From contig NZ_CP053839.1 in the NCBI RefSeq assembly GCF_013201625.1, positions 1,674,001 through 1,738,000 of the forward strand: 64,000 nt of DNA, in the 5' to 3' direction. The DNA is from Aliarcobacter lanthieri (GTDB taxonomy: Bacteria > Campylobacterota > Campylobacteria > Campylobacterales > Arcobacteraceae). Of this stretch, positions 19,216 through 27,889 are shown one piece after another (the first letter of the stretch is position 1; each line of letters opens with the position of its first letter). The position numbers were made by a program, and so were the translations under genes. The notes under the pieces were generated by a model that saw nothing but the letters and a program-made list of their open reading frames with translations, was not told the DNA's origin and did no database searches.

Positions 19216-19903
19216 TACTATTTACCTCCAATTTTATAATTTCATCATCTTTTTTTAATAAAACAAAATCTTGACTTATAAAATCTAGTTTGTATCCTTG
19301 TATAGTTCCATTTAACTCAATCCAAGTATCATTTATAAAAGCATATTTTCCTATAATTGCATCAATTTTAAAATCTATTTTTTTATGATTATCTAAATCT
19401 TGTTGTCCTTCAAATTCTATAATTGTTTTTGTACTTTCATTATTTATTACTTTTTCTTTTATTTTTTTAATAAAAAATTTTGAGATATCAATTCTTAAGT
19501 CAAACAAATATACATCAGATTCAATTTTTCTTAAGCTTAAACTATAAATATTTGTAAAATTATTTAAAATTTCAATTTTATGTAGGAAATTAGCTAAATC
19601 TTCTTTTCTTGATTTCGCTTGAAAAAATATCTCATCTTTACTATTTTCACTTTTTTGGATAAGAACATTACTTTGTTTAGCTATTTCTTCAATATTATTT
19701 AAAAGTTCTAATGTTGATTTATCATATCTTTTATTTTCAAAACTTATCAACTCTATATTTTTGTCTTGTAAAAATTCATCATTATTTTCTTCATAATTTA
19801 GAATATATAATAAAATCAAAACCAATATTGGCAAAATATATAACTCTATTTTTATCTTTAAACTACTTGTTTCAAATCTATTTTTGAGTAAATTCAACAT
19901 CAA
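19190..19903 (-). CDS. Bitopic membrane protein, GspM/PilO-like
   Basis: A 237-residue protein with a short cytoplasmic N-terminus, one membrane helix (about residues 16-35, IELYILPILVLILLYIL), a charged coiled stretch and a periplasmic alpha/beta region. This shape and its place between a GspL/PilN-like gene and the GspE ATPase are those of GspM or PilO, the alignment-complex proteins of type II secretion and type IV pili. Sequence similarity is too weak for me to assert the family from motifs alone. In Campylobacter, ctsX occupies a comparable place. It overlaps both neighbours by 26 bases. Confidence 0.6.
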   Translation of the reverse strand: MMLNLLKNRFETSSLKIKIELYILPILVLILLYILNYEENNDEFLQDKNIELISFENKRYDKSTLELLNNIEEIAKQSNVLIQKSENSKDEIFFQAKSRKEDLANFLHKIEILNNFTNIYSLSLRKIESDVYLFDLRIDISKFFIKKIKEKVINNESTKTIIEFEGQQDLDNHKKIDFKIDAIIGKYAFINDTWIELNGTIQGYKLDFISQDFVLLKKDDEIIKLEVNSIEYLKSFN

Positions 19904-20759
19904 TTATAGCCTCAAATTTTTTACTATCATCTAAGAAATTTATAGAGGAAGTGAGTACATTTCCACAACTTTCTAAAAAAAGGTTGATATTATCTTTATT
20001 TTTATGATTTATAACTATTTTTGCCCTATTTTGTCTAAATTCAAATGAGATAAGAGTAAGTCTGTTTTTATCAATATTTTCTAAGATTTTATAAAATCTC
20101 TCTTCAAAACTGATAAAAGAATATTTTTCTTTTATATCTTCAATTTTTACTATATTTTGCTCTTTTTCTTCATATTTTTTAATATTTTGAAAATAGTAAA
20201 AAGCAAAATAAATCACTATAAACAGATAAAATATATAAATATAAAAACTAAAATCTTTTTTTAATTCAAACTTTTTCAAAGGTTCTTTATAGTGTTTCTT
20301 TGAAAAGTTTTTTAAAAATTCTATCTTCAAATTTTTTAATATATCTGGGCTAATTTGATAAATTTTTTCTATTTTTATCTTAAATCTTTTTTCTAAAAAC
20401 TGTAAGAAATCATATTCATTTATATTTTGGCTTATTTTTTGGTAATAATAAAGGTTAGTGTTTTTAAAGATAATAAAAAAGTCTTGACAAATAAAAAGGG
20501 TGAACCCATTTGAATTTTTATCAATATATGTATGAAAAACCTCAAATTCAAAGAATTTAAAACCATTAGTTACTATAAAAAGTTGATATTCTTTGATATT
20601 TTCAATAAAATTGATATAGATTATATCATTTTGATTTAAACTTATATTTTTTAGTTTTAGATTAAATTGAATAAAACTTTTTAGATATTTATCATTTATC
20701 TTTTCGCTAGTTTCAAGCTCAATAATCAAAATATCTTTAGATAAGACAAATGGTGTCAT
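19878..20759 (-). CDS. Bitopic membrane protein, GspL or PilM-PilN-like
   Basis: A 293-residue protein with a cytoplasmic part of about 170 residues rich in strands, one membrane helix (about 176-196, FYIYIFYLFIVIYFAFYYF), a coiled coil, and a small periplasmic domain ending LISFEFRQNRAKIVINHK. That is the topology of GspL (actin-like part plus ferredoxin-like part) or of fused PilM/PilN. The assignment rests on topology and gene order, not on a recognised motif. It is 64 bases downstream of era and leads the GspM-GspE-GspF-like block. Confidence 0.58.
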   Translation of the reverse strand: MTPFVLSKDILIIELETSEKINDKYLKSFIQFNLKLKNISLNQNDIIYINFIENIKEYQLFIVTNGFKFFEFEVFHTYIDKNSNGFTLFICQDFFIIFKNTNLYYYQKISQNINEYDFLQFLEKRFKIKIEKIYQISPDILKNLKIEFLKNFSKKHYKEPLKKFELKKDFSFYIYIFYLFIVIYFAFYYFQNIKKYEEKEQNIVKIEDIKEKYSFISFEERFYKILENIDKNRLTLISFEFRQNRAKIVINHKNKDNINLFLESCGNVLTSSINFLDDSKKFEAIIDVEFTQK

Positions 20760-20823
20760 ATTTATACCTTAAAAAATATGGAGCGACCATTTGAAGTATA
20801 TTAAAATAAATTTGAAACTAAGA

Positions 20824-21708
20824 TTAATTCTCTATTTCATATCCCATAGATTTTAGAGCTTCTTTATTTTTTGTCCAATTCTTTTTAACACTTACAAAAA
20901 GTTCTAAAAAACACTTTTTCCCTGTAAGTTTTTCAATTTTTATTCTAGCATCTTTACCTATTCTTTTTATTGCAGTTGCACCTTTTCCTATAATCATACC
21001 TTTTTGAGTATCTTTTTGAACAATTATAGTTGCTTTTACAACATCAACATTTGCTTTTTCTTCAACTTTATTTACTACAACATCAGCTTCATAAGGTATT
21101 TCATCACTAATATTTTCAAAAATCGACTCTCTTATAAACTCTTTATATATATCTCTTAAATGTTCTGTTGTCATAATTTCTGGATCAAATAAATAGGGAT
21201 GAACCGGTAAATATTTTACAACCTCATCTAAAATATCAGATTTTTTTGTAGCTCTTTTTATAGATATTGGTATCATTGCTTCATATTTATCTTGATATTT
21301 TTCATACTCTTTTAGTTTCACCATAAGTTCATCATTGTTTATAAAATCTATTTTTGTTAAAAGTAGTATATGTTTTGTATTTTTTGTATTTTTTTGTAAA
21401 AAATCTTCATAATATTTTAAACTATCAGTAACAGGAGCTAAAAATAGTATTAAATCACAATCACCCATAGCTTTTAGTGCTTCATCTAACATAAACTGAT
21501 TTAAAAGTTTTTCTGTTTCGTGAATTCCTGGAGTATCTACAAATATAATTTGGTCATCTTCGTGCATAACTATAATATTTGATCTTTTTCTTGTAGCATT
21601 TGCTTTGTGTGAAACCATCGCTATTTTTTCACCAACTAACCAATTTAGAAGTGAACTTTTACCTGCATTTGGTCGTCCTACAACTGAAACATATCCACAT
21701 TTTGTCAT
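20824..21708 (-). CDS. era: GTPase Era
   Basis: Era binds the 3' end of 16S rRNA and acts in 30S subunit maturation. The 294-residue protein has G1 GRPNAGKSSLL, G3 DTPGIHE, and G4 LTKIDF in the GTPase domain. The C-terminal KH domain carries the GMIIGKGATAIKRIG RNA-binding loop. Start and length are as expected. It is the first gene of a leftward run that continues into the secretion/competence-type genes, so transcription from era may feed them. Confidence 0.96.
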   Translation of the reverse strand: MTKCGYVSVVGRPNAGKSSLLNWLVGEKIAMVSHKANATRKRSNIIVMHEDDQIIFVDTPGIHETEKLLNQFMLDEALKAMGDCDLILFLAPVTDSLKYYEDFLQKNTKNTKHILLLTKIDFINNDELMVKLKEYEKYQDKYEAMIPISIKRATKKSDILDEVVKYLPVHPYLFDPEIMTTEHLRDIYKEFIRESIFENISDEIPYEADVVVNKVEEKANVDVVKATIIVQKDTQKGMIIGKGATAIKRIGKDARIKIEKLTGKKCFLELFVSVKKNWTKNKEALKSMGYEIEN

Positions 21709-21787
21709 TATTTGCCTTTTTAAATAAATAGTTATAATAGTAACATAATTTCTATAAGGCTTTATTTTTAATATTTTTTATCCAAAT

Positions 21788-21972
21788 TTATTCTTTCAAA
21801 TGAATGTTCAAATATTTTTCAAGATGAGATATACAAGAATTATAAAATTTATCATTTTGAGATTTTTTAGTACTAGAAAGATAATTCATACATTCCCAAC
21901 AATGATGTTATGAACAAGAGAAGTTAATTGACTTTTATAATTCTCTATATGTTTAATATCATTACCAGCCAT
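21788..21972 (-). pseudogene. Small gene with a frameshift, HHCWEC motif
   Basis: An ATG at 21972, overlapping the stop of the membrane-protein gene upstream, opens MAGNDIKHIENYKSQL and runs 28 codons to a TGA at 21886. A different frame of the same strand is open from about 21908 to a TAA at 21788 and encodes HHCWECMNYL followed by about 29 more residues. Joining the two around 21908 gives one protein of roughly 61 residues, so a small insertion or deletion there seems likely. The family is unknown; the His-His-Cys and Cys-x2-Cys pattern could bind metal. It could also be two separate micro-ORFs or a sequencing error. Confidence 0.4.
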
Positions 21973-22432
21973 ATTCGTCTCCCTTTAATACTTTCTTTTC
22001 TATTAAAATATCTTTCATTTTCTCTATATTTGCTTCTTTTGTAAGAAATAAATCAACTCCAAAACAAAATAATCTTTTAAAAAAATTATGTTTTTTATTT
22101 TTAAAAACAAAAGACTTAATTACAAGACCTCTTTTAGCAATTACTACTTTTAAATTTTTATATTTAATTTTATTAAAATAAATTTTTCCAAATACTTTCC
22201 ACTCTTTAATAACACAATAATTTATAAAAATTACTCTTTTAAAGAACCAAATATCAAGAAGTTTATATATAAAAAAAATAACAAATAATAACCCAAGTAA
22301 AAATGACATAATTTGTTTAGTAAAAAATATCAAATAAAATCCTAGAAATATTGCAAACATACAAATTAACATTCCAACAACTAATCCTTCTGAACTTATC
22401 TTTAATTCTAATAAAATATTTTTATCATTCAT
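21962..22432 (-). CDS. Membrane protein of unknown function, 156 aa
   Basis: I do not recognise a family. The protein has a short N-terminus, two closely spaced membrane helices (about residues 16-36 and 40-60), and a basic cytoplasmic C-terminal half with alternating strands (VIFINYCVIKEWKVFGKIYF onward) that resembles a bacterial PH-like domain after a helical hairpin. It is rich in Phe, Lys and Ile and ends DEYGW. The start of the small frameshifted gene overlaps its stop. An accessory gene of recent origin is possible. Confidence 0.6.
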   Translation of the reverse strand: MNDKNILLELKISSEGLVVGMLICMFAIFLGFYLIFFTKQIMSFLLGLLFVIFFIYKLLDIWFFKRVIFINYCVIKEWKVFGKIYFNKIKYKNLKVVIAKRGLVIKSFVFKNKKHNFFKRLFCFGVDLFLTKEANIEKMKDILIEKKVLKGDEYGW

Positions 22433-22507
22433 TTATAATTCTCCTCTATAAGATCTTACTTTAAAACTAATTAGTATTTTTATGATAGATTATATCAAAA
22501 TATATTT

Positions 22508-24019
22508 TTACCTTCTTCTAAAATTTAAACTTTTTAATAAATCACTTTTAGTGATAATCTCATTGTTATTCAAGTCTGCAATAGTTCGTGCTACTTTTAA
22601 AACTTTATTTATACTTCTAAAAGATAGAGAGTAATTTATCCTTGCTTTTTCAAGTATTTCTTTACTTTCATCATCTAAAATACAATACTTTTTTATATCT
22701 TCATCGCTTAGTTTTCCATTTAACTCTTTTTGTCCTCTATTTTTTTGTTTGATAAAGGCTTTTATAACACTTTCGTGAAGTTCAGCTGAACTTACGATAT
22801 TTTTATTATCACTAAAGCTATCATTCATCACCAAATACAAATCAATCCTATCTAAAAATGGTTCACTAAGCCTATTTTTATACCTTTGGACTTCAAGTTC
22901 ATTGCATCTACACTCTTTAACACTAGAGAGTTTATTTCCACAAGGACAAGGATTCATAGCACTCACAAAAATAAATTTTGTTTCATATAAAACCTTATTG
23001 TTTACTCTTGAGATAAGAATTTTATTATCTTCAAGTGGTTCTCTCAAAGCTTCTAAAATATTACTTGGGAAATGTGGTAATTCATCAAAAAATAGTATCC
23101 CATTGTTACTTAGTGCTACTTCACCCATTTTAGCATTAGAACTTCCTCCACCAAAAATTGATGATTTTGTACTTGAATGATGAGGGTTTCTAAAGGCTCG
23201 TATTGGAGAAAAATCTACATCTTTTAAATCTAATGCTTGAAGTTTTGCCTTTTCTAATATCTCTTCTTGACTCATAGGAGTTAAAATATATTGCAATCTT
23301 TTTGCTATCATAGATTTACCACAACCAGGACTTCCTTCCATAAGTAAATTATGATTTCCACTAGCACATATGAGTGCTGCATACTTAGCCATATCTTGAC
23401 CTAAAACATCTTTAAAATCTTCTACATAGTTCGTATCATAAAAATATTTTTTATCATTAATTTCTAAAGATTTATACTTATATATATCTTTTTTATATAA
23501 AAATTTCTCTTTATTTTCAGTTTTTACAAGCTCAATTGCACTATTCAAACTATTTACTACATAAATTTCAATATTTGGAATATTTGAAAGTTTTTCTGCA
23601 CTATTTGCACAAACAACAACTTTTTTTAACTCACCTTTTTTAACTAAAGATAATACAATAGGAAAAATCAAACTTGTATCTTTTACTTTTCCATCAAGTG
23701 CTAACTCTCCAAAAAAATAAAAATCATCAAACTTCAATTTTTGCTCATCAAAAAGTGCTATTTGTAAAGCAATACTTAAATCAAAATGCGTTCCTTTTTT
23801 TGATATTTCCGAAGGAGACAAATTTACAGTTATTTTTAGAGGTGGAAATTTAAAATTATTTACCAATAAAGCTGATTTAACTCTATCTTTTGACTCAGTT
23901 ATATTTGTACTTACCATTCCTACTATTGTAAAATTTGGCATACCTCTTGTAAAAGTTGATTCAACATCAACTATCGTTGCATCTAAGGTTTCTAATGTTG
24001 CGGATTTAATTATCTTCAT
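22508..24019 (-). CDS. comM: YifB/ComM-family AAA+ ATPase (Mg-chelatase-like)
   Basis: A 503-residue ComM-type helicase, which drives branch migration during natural transformation. The N-terminal Lon-protease-like (ChlI) domain begins IIKSATLETLDATIVDVE. The AAA+ core has Walker A GSPGCGKS around residues 226-233, Walker B GILFFDELPHF, and a C-terminal Mg-chelatase domain with the Cys-rich NPCPCGNKL and CRC segments. It is transcribed divergently from the chemoreceptor. Together with comEA (34591) and the ctsE/ctsF-like genes it suggests the organism can take up DNA. Confidence 0.92.
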   Translation of the reverse strand: MKIIKSATLETLDATIVDVESTFTRGMPNFTIVGMVSTNITESKDRVKSALLVNNFKFPPLKITVNLSPSEISKKGTHFDLSIALQIALFDEQKLKFDDFYFFGELALDGKVKDTSLIFPIVLSLVKKGELKKVVVCANSAEKLSNIPNIEIYVVNSLNSAIELVKTENKEKFLYKKDIYKYKSLEINDKKYFYDTNYVEDFKDVLGQDMAKYAALICASGNHNLLMEGSPGCGKSMIAKRLQYILTPMSQEEILEKAKLQALDLKDVDFSPIRAFRNPHHSSTKSSIFGGGSSNAKMGEVALSNNGILFFDELPHFPSNILEALREPLEDNKILISRVNNKVLYETKFIFVSAMNPCPCGNKLSSVKECRCNELEVQRYKNRLSEPFLDRIDLYLVMNDSFSDNKNIVSSAELHESVIKAFIKQKNRGQKELNGKLSDEDIKKYCILDDESKEILEKARINYSLSFRSINKVLKVARTIADLNNNEIITKSDLLKSLNFRRR

Positions 24020-24132
24020 AAAACACTTCTAATATTCATTTTTATTATCTTACTATATTTATAAAAATAATGCAAAAAAATGTTTTTTTTATGATACAAT
24101 TTTTAATATTCTCTTAATTTAAGGAAAAGGGT

Positions 24133-25920
24133 ATGTCTAATAGTAAAAAACTTCTTTTAACTATGTTCTTTAACATAGCTGCTCTTGTTTTTATTATCAC
24201 TGTTTCATTTACAATTGCTAATAAAAATATAAATAATCTCATTAAAAAAGATTTAGAAACTATTGGATCATCCATATATAGTCTTAGTTCAATTTTTATA
24301 AAGAATGGCTCAAAAGCATATGAAAACAAAGAATTTAAAGATGCAATAAATAGCATAAAAATTGGAAAAAGTGGTTATGTTTATTTTATTGATGAAACTG
24401 GGAAAATAGTAATACATCCAAGTATTGAAGGACAAAATTTAGCAAACTTAGATTTTATACAAAAGATTTTATCAGATAAAAATAGCGGTATTATTGAATA
24501 CTATACTGATGTAACCAATCAAGATAAAATAATTTTCTATAAATATATTCCAGAATGGAAAGTATGGCTTGTTCCAGGGATTAATAAAGATGATTATGTA
24601 AAAGATATATATTTTGAATTTTTTTATAAAATAGTTATTTTAGGAATTATTTTAATCATTATTCAAATATTTGTATTCTTCATAACATCAAGAGGAATTA
24701 CAAAAAATATAAATAATTTTATACTTTACTTTAAAGAGTTTTTAAATTTTGTTACTTATAAACAAAATAAAATTGAAAAAAGAGATATTAAAGGTAATTG
24801 TGAATTTTCTAAAATGTCAAAACAGATAAATGATGTAATAGATGAATTTGATGGAAAATATAAAGATGATATGAGAGTAATTGGAGAAAGTATTTTAACT
24901 TTTGATAAGTTAAAAAAAGGTGTGTTTAGATGTAGAATCAAATCAACTACATCAAATCCTATGATAAATACTCTAAAAAATACTATAAATGAAGCTTTAG
25001 ATGATTTAGAAAAATATATGAAAGATATTGAAAATATTTTAATGTCATATACAAATAACAATTATAAAAGTAGAATAGATATATCAAAAGAATTAATTGA
25101 CGAATCAAGACTTTTAAAAGTTATGAAAAGTGTTAATATTTTAGGAGATACTCTATCTTCTCAATCAAAACAAAATCTTGATAATGGAAATATTTTAGAT
25201 AATAACTCAAAAGTTTTAAAATCATCTATAGAAAAACTTACAACAAAACTTTTAGAACAAACCAATAGTTTAGAATTTACAACTCAAGCAGTTGATAAAA
25301 TTTCAAATATTACAAAAAACAATACTCAAAATGCTTTGCAAATGAGCTCTTTAGGTGAAATTGTAAAAAAATCTGTTGAGGATGGATATAATCTTACAAA
25401 TCAAACAAACCTTTCAATGGATGAAATAAACTCAAAAGTTTTAGCAATAAATGAAGCTATTTCTATAATTGACCAAATATCATTTCAAACAAATATTCTT
25501 TCTTTAAATGCTGCAGTAGAAGCAGCAACAGCTGGAGAAGCAGGAAAAGGATTTGCAGTGGTGGCACAAGAAGTAAGAAGTTTAGCAAACAAAAGTTCTG
25601 AAGCTGCAAATGATATAAAAAATCTAGTAGATATTGCAAATTTAAAAGCAAATGAAGGAAAAGAAATTTCTAATAAAATGAAAGAAGGATATAAAAACTT
25701 ATTTTCAAATATTACACAAACACTAGAAATTATTCAAAATGTAAGTAGTGCAGCGAATGAGCAAATGAGAGGAATAGAAGAAGTAAATCAAGCAATAATT
25801 ACTCTAGAAAAAATATCGAAAGAGAATGAAGAAGAAACTATCCAAGTAAATAATATTACAAAGGAAGTATCAGAAATGGCATTTGAAGTGTTAGAAGAAG
25901 CAAAAAATAAAATCTTTTAG
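24133..25920 (+). CDS. Methyl-accepting chemotaxis protein with a Cache sensor
   Basis: A 595-residue chemoreceptor. Membrane helices lie at about 5-29 and 164-185. Between them is a single-Cache-type periplasmic domain ([20 protein letters not shown]). A linker region and the signalling domain follow, with the hairpin tip [35 protein letters not shown]. It ends without a CheR-tethering pentapeptide. A strong ribosome site (AAGGAAAAGGG) precedes the ATG. The next gene, 13 bases downstream, encodes a lone Aer-type PAS domain, an arrangement like Campylobacter CetA-CetB. CetA has no periplasmic sensor, however, so this pair may combine ligand and redox sensing. The ligand is unknown. Confidence 0.93.
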   Translation: MSNSKKLLLTMFFNIAALVFIITVSFTIANKNINNLIKKDLETIGSSIYSLSSIFIKNGSKAYENKEFKDAINSIKIGKSGYVYFIDETGKIVIHPSIEGQNLANLDFIQKILSDKNSGIIEYYTDVTNQDKIIFYKYIPEWKVWLVPGINKDDYVKDIYFEFFYKIVILGIILIIIQIFVFFITSRGITKNINNFILYFKEFLNFVTYKQNKIEKRDIKGNCEFSKMSKQINDVIDEFDGKYKDDMRVIGESILTFDKLKKGVFRCRIKSTTSNPMINTLKNTINEALDDLEKYMKDIENILMSYTNNNYKSRIDISKELIDESRLLKVMKSVNILGDTLSSQSKQNLDNGNILDNNSKVLKSSIEKLTTKLLEQTNSLEFTTQAVDKISNITKNNTQNALQMSSLGEIVKKSVEDGYNLTNQTNLSMDEINSKVLAINEAISIIDQISFQTNILSLNAAVEAATAGEAGKGFAVVAQEVRSLANKSSEAANDIKNLVDIANLKANEGKEISNKMKEGYKNLFSNITQTLEIIQNVSSAANEQMRGIEEVNQAIITLEKISKENEEETIQVNNITKEVSEMAFEVLEEAKNKIF

Positions 25921-25933
25921 TAAGGAAGTTATT

Positions 25934-26335
25934 ATGAGTCAAAAAGAAAAAATTTTAGATGATTATATATTTTTAGTTAGTGAAACAGATGAGAAAGGTA
26001 TTATAAAATTTGCAAATCAAGATTTTTGTAAAATGGCTGAATATTCTTTAGATGAACTTTTAGGACAACCTCATAGTATAGTAAGACATAAAGATATGCC
26101 AAAAATTGCATTTAAATCTTTATGGGATACAGTAAAAAAAGGTGAAATTTGGACTGGATATGTAAAGAATGCTACTAAAAATGGTGAATTTTATTGGGTA
26201 TTTGCAACAGTTTATCCTTTTGTATCTTGTGATGGGAAAAATGGATATTTATCTTGTAGAAGGAAAGCATCAAAAGAAGAAATAGAAAGTATCTCAAAAA
26301 CATATGAAATTTGGCTAAGAGATGAAAATAAATAG
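25934..26335 (+). CDS. Aer/CetB-like PAS-domain protein
   Basis: A 133-residue soluble protein that is essentially one PAS domain: DYIFLVSETDEKGIIKFAN, FCKMAEYSLDELLGQPHSIVRH, MPKIAFKSLW, GEIWTGYVKNATKNGEFYWV. This is the FAD-binding type of PAS found at the N-terminus of the energy-taxis sensor Aer and in Campylobacter CetB. It has no HAMP, signalling or membrane part of its own. The gene sits 13 bases after the chemoreceptor and must be co-transcribed with it, so it probably passes a redox signal to that receptor. Confidence 0.86.
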   Translation: MSQKEKILDDYIFLVSETDEKGIIKFANQDFCKMAEYSLDELLGQPHSIVRHKDMPKIAFKSLWDTVKKGEIWTGYVKNATKNGEFYWVFATVYPFVSCDGKNGYLSCRRKASKEEIESISKTYEIWLRDENK

Positions 26336-26382
26336 TTTTATAAAATAGTAGTTATAATTGGCAAAAAATTTTAGGAAATTTT

Positions 26383-26757
26383 ATGTCAAATTTTATAGAC
26401 TGTCCAGATTGTAATAACAAAATTTTATCAAGATTAGGAACAATTTGTCCAAATTGTGGTTTTACAGTAGGATATTTTAATGGAGATAAAAGAAGAAAAT
26501 CTTATGGTAAGCTATTTGCCTTAAATGTTTTTACACCATTTTTAGTATTCTTTACAATTATTTTTTCTCAAGTAAATATTTATAGTTTTATTTTAGCAAT
26601 ATTCTTTGCTATATTTATGGCCTTTAAATCTTGTCCAATTCATTTTAAAGATATTTTTGCTTCGAAGTTTGAAAAAACATTATTTTGGGGAATTTGGATA
26701 GTTTTTAATTCATTTTTAATAGTTTTAATAGTAAATATTTCTTATAAAAGCATATAA
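26383..26757 (+). CDS. Zinc-ribbon membrane protein, 124 aa
   Basis: The N-terminus has two CxxC pairs (CPDCNNK and CPNCGFT) making a zinc ribbon. Then come a basic stretch KRRKS and three hydrophobic segments (about residues 45-65, 67-83 and 101-121). No further family is recognised. Proteins of this kind are common in Campylobacterota and their function is mostly unknown. It is 48 bases after the PAS gene and convergent with def, whose end is 9 bases away. Confidence 0.68.
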   Translation: MSNFIDCPDCNNKILSRLGTICPNCGFTVGYFNGDKRRKSYGKLFALNVFTPFLVFFTIIFSQVNIYSFILAIFFAIFMAFKSCPIHFKDIFASKFEKTLFWGIWIVFNSFLIVLIVNISYKSI

Positions 26758-26765
26758 AATAGAAA

Positions 26766-27281
26766 TTATCTTTTAGATTTTTTTCTATTTTTATACTCTT
26801 TTTCAAATTTTTGTCTTTTAGTGAAAGACAAATTCTCTATAAAAAGATGTCCAGTTAGATGTTCCATTTCATGTTGCCAAGCTACTGCTAAAAAGTCTTC
26901 ACATTCCATAGTTTGTTTTTCTCCAAATCTATTGTAATATTCAACAATTATATGTTTTGCTCTTTTAACTTCTTCATAATACTCGGGAACACTAAGACAA
27001 CCCTCTTTATATATTTGAACTCCATCTTTATGAGTAATTACTGGATTAACAGCTTCTATTAATTCAGCTTTATCTTGAATATCTTCCTCATTTGGAATAT
27101 TTATAATCAAAACATTAAGAGGAATTGCAACTTGAATAGCTGCAAGTCCTACTCCATTTGCGTTCATCATAGTTTCATACATATCATCTAAAAGAGTATG
27201 AAGTTCTTCATCAAACTTCACAACATTTTCAGATTTTGTTCGAAGTAATTTATTTGGATATGTAATAATTTCTCTAATCAT
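26766..27281 (-). CDS. def: Peptide deformylase
   Basis: Def removes the formyl group from nascent protein N-termini. All three metal-site motifs are present in 171 residues: GVGLAAIQV, EGCLSVPE and the HEMEH of QHEMEHLTG. Length and start are normal. It is the last gene of the leftward tig-clpP-def unit, 10 bases after clpP. All three act on newly made or misfolded protein, so co-expression makes sense. Confidence 0.96.
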   Translation of the reverse strand: MIREIITYPNKLLRTKSENVVKFDEELHTLLDDMYETMMNANGVGLAAIQVAIPLNVLIINIPNEEDIQDKAELIEAVNPVITHKDGVQIYKEGCLSVPEYYEEVKRAKHIIVEYYNRFGEKQTMECEDFLAVAWQHEMEHLTGHLFIENLSFTKRQKFEKEYKNRKKSKR

Positions 27282-27290
27282 AACTCTTTC

Positions 27291-27875
27291 TTATTTGTGT
27301 TTTGAGATCACTTCATCAATAAGCCCATATTTGCAAGCTTCTTCTGCACTCATAAAATTGTCTCTATCTGTATCTTTTTCAATAGTAGAAACATCTTGTC
27401 CTGTTTGCTCTGCTAAAATACCATTTAAAGTATCTTTTAATCTTTGTATCTCTTTAGCTTGAATTTGAATATCTGTTGCTTGTCCTCTAGCACCACCTAA
27501 AGGTTGGTGAATCATAATTCTAGAGTTTGGTAAAGAGTATCTTTTACCTTTTGCTCCACTAGATAATAAAAATGCACCCATAGATGCAGCTTGTCCTATA
27601 CAAATAGTACAAACATCAGGTTTTATATAATTCATAGTGTCAAAAATTGACATACCACTTGTTACTACTCCACCTGGAGAGTTGATATATAGATAAATGT
27701 CTTTATCTGGATCTTCAGCTTCTAAAAATAGAAGTTGAGCTACAACTGTTGAAGCAACAGCATCATTTATCTCTCCACTTAACATGATGATTCTATCTTT
27801 TAAAAGTCTTGAATAAATATCATAACTTCTCTCACCACGCCCAGTTTTTTCAACTACATAAGGTATATAACTCAT
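27291..27875 (-). CDS. clpP: ATP-dependent Clp protease proteolytic subunit
   Basis: ClpP is the barrel-shaped serine peptidase that degrades proteins fed in by ClpX or ClpA. The catalytic triad is visible: Ser in [14 protein letters not shown], His in MIHQPLGG, and Asp in [10 protein letters not shown]. It is 194 residues with a short N-terminal propeptide-like segment. It is flanked by trigger factor upstream (15 bases) and def downstream. Confidence 0.97.
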   Translation of the reverse strand: MSYIPYVVEKTGRGERSYDIYSRLLKDRIIMLSGEINDAVASTVVAQLLFLEAEDPDKDIYLYINSPGGVVTSGMSIFDTMNYIKPDVCTICIGQAASMGAFLLSSGAKGKRYSLPNSRIMIHQPLGGARGQATDIQIQAKEIQRLKDTLNGILAEQTGQDVSTIEKDTDRDNFMSAEEACKYGLIDEVISKHK

Positions 27876-27889
27876 TTTTTATCCTAAAA

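Noticed and set aside
16679-20759. Complete type II secretion system
   Set aside because: Secretin, pseudopilins and prepilin peptidase are not in the window; only the inner-membrane part is seen.
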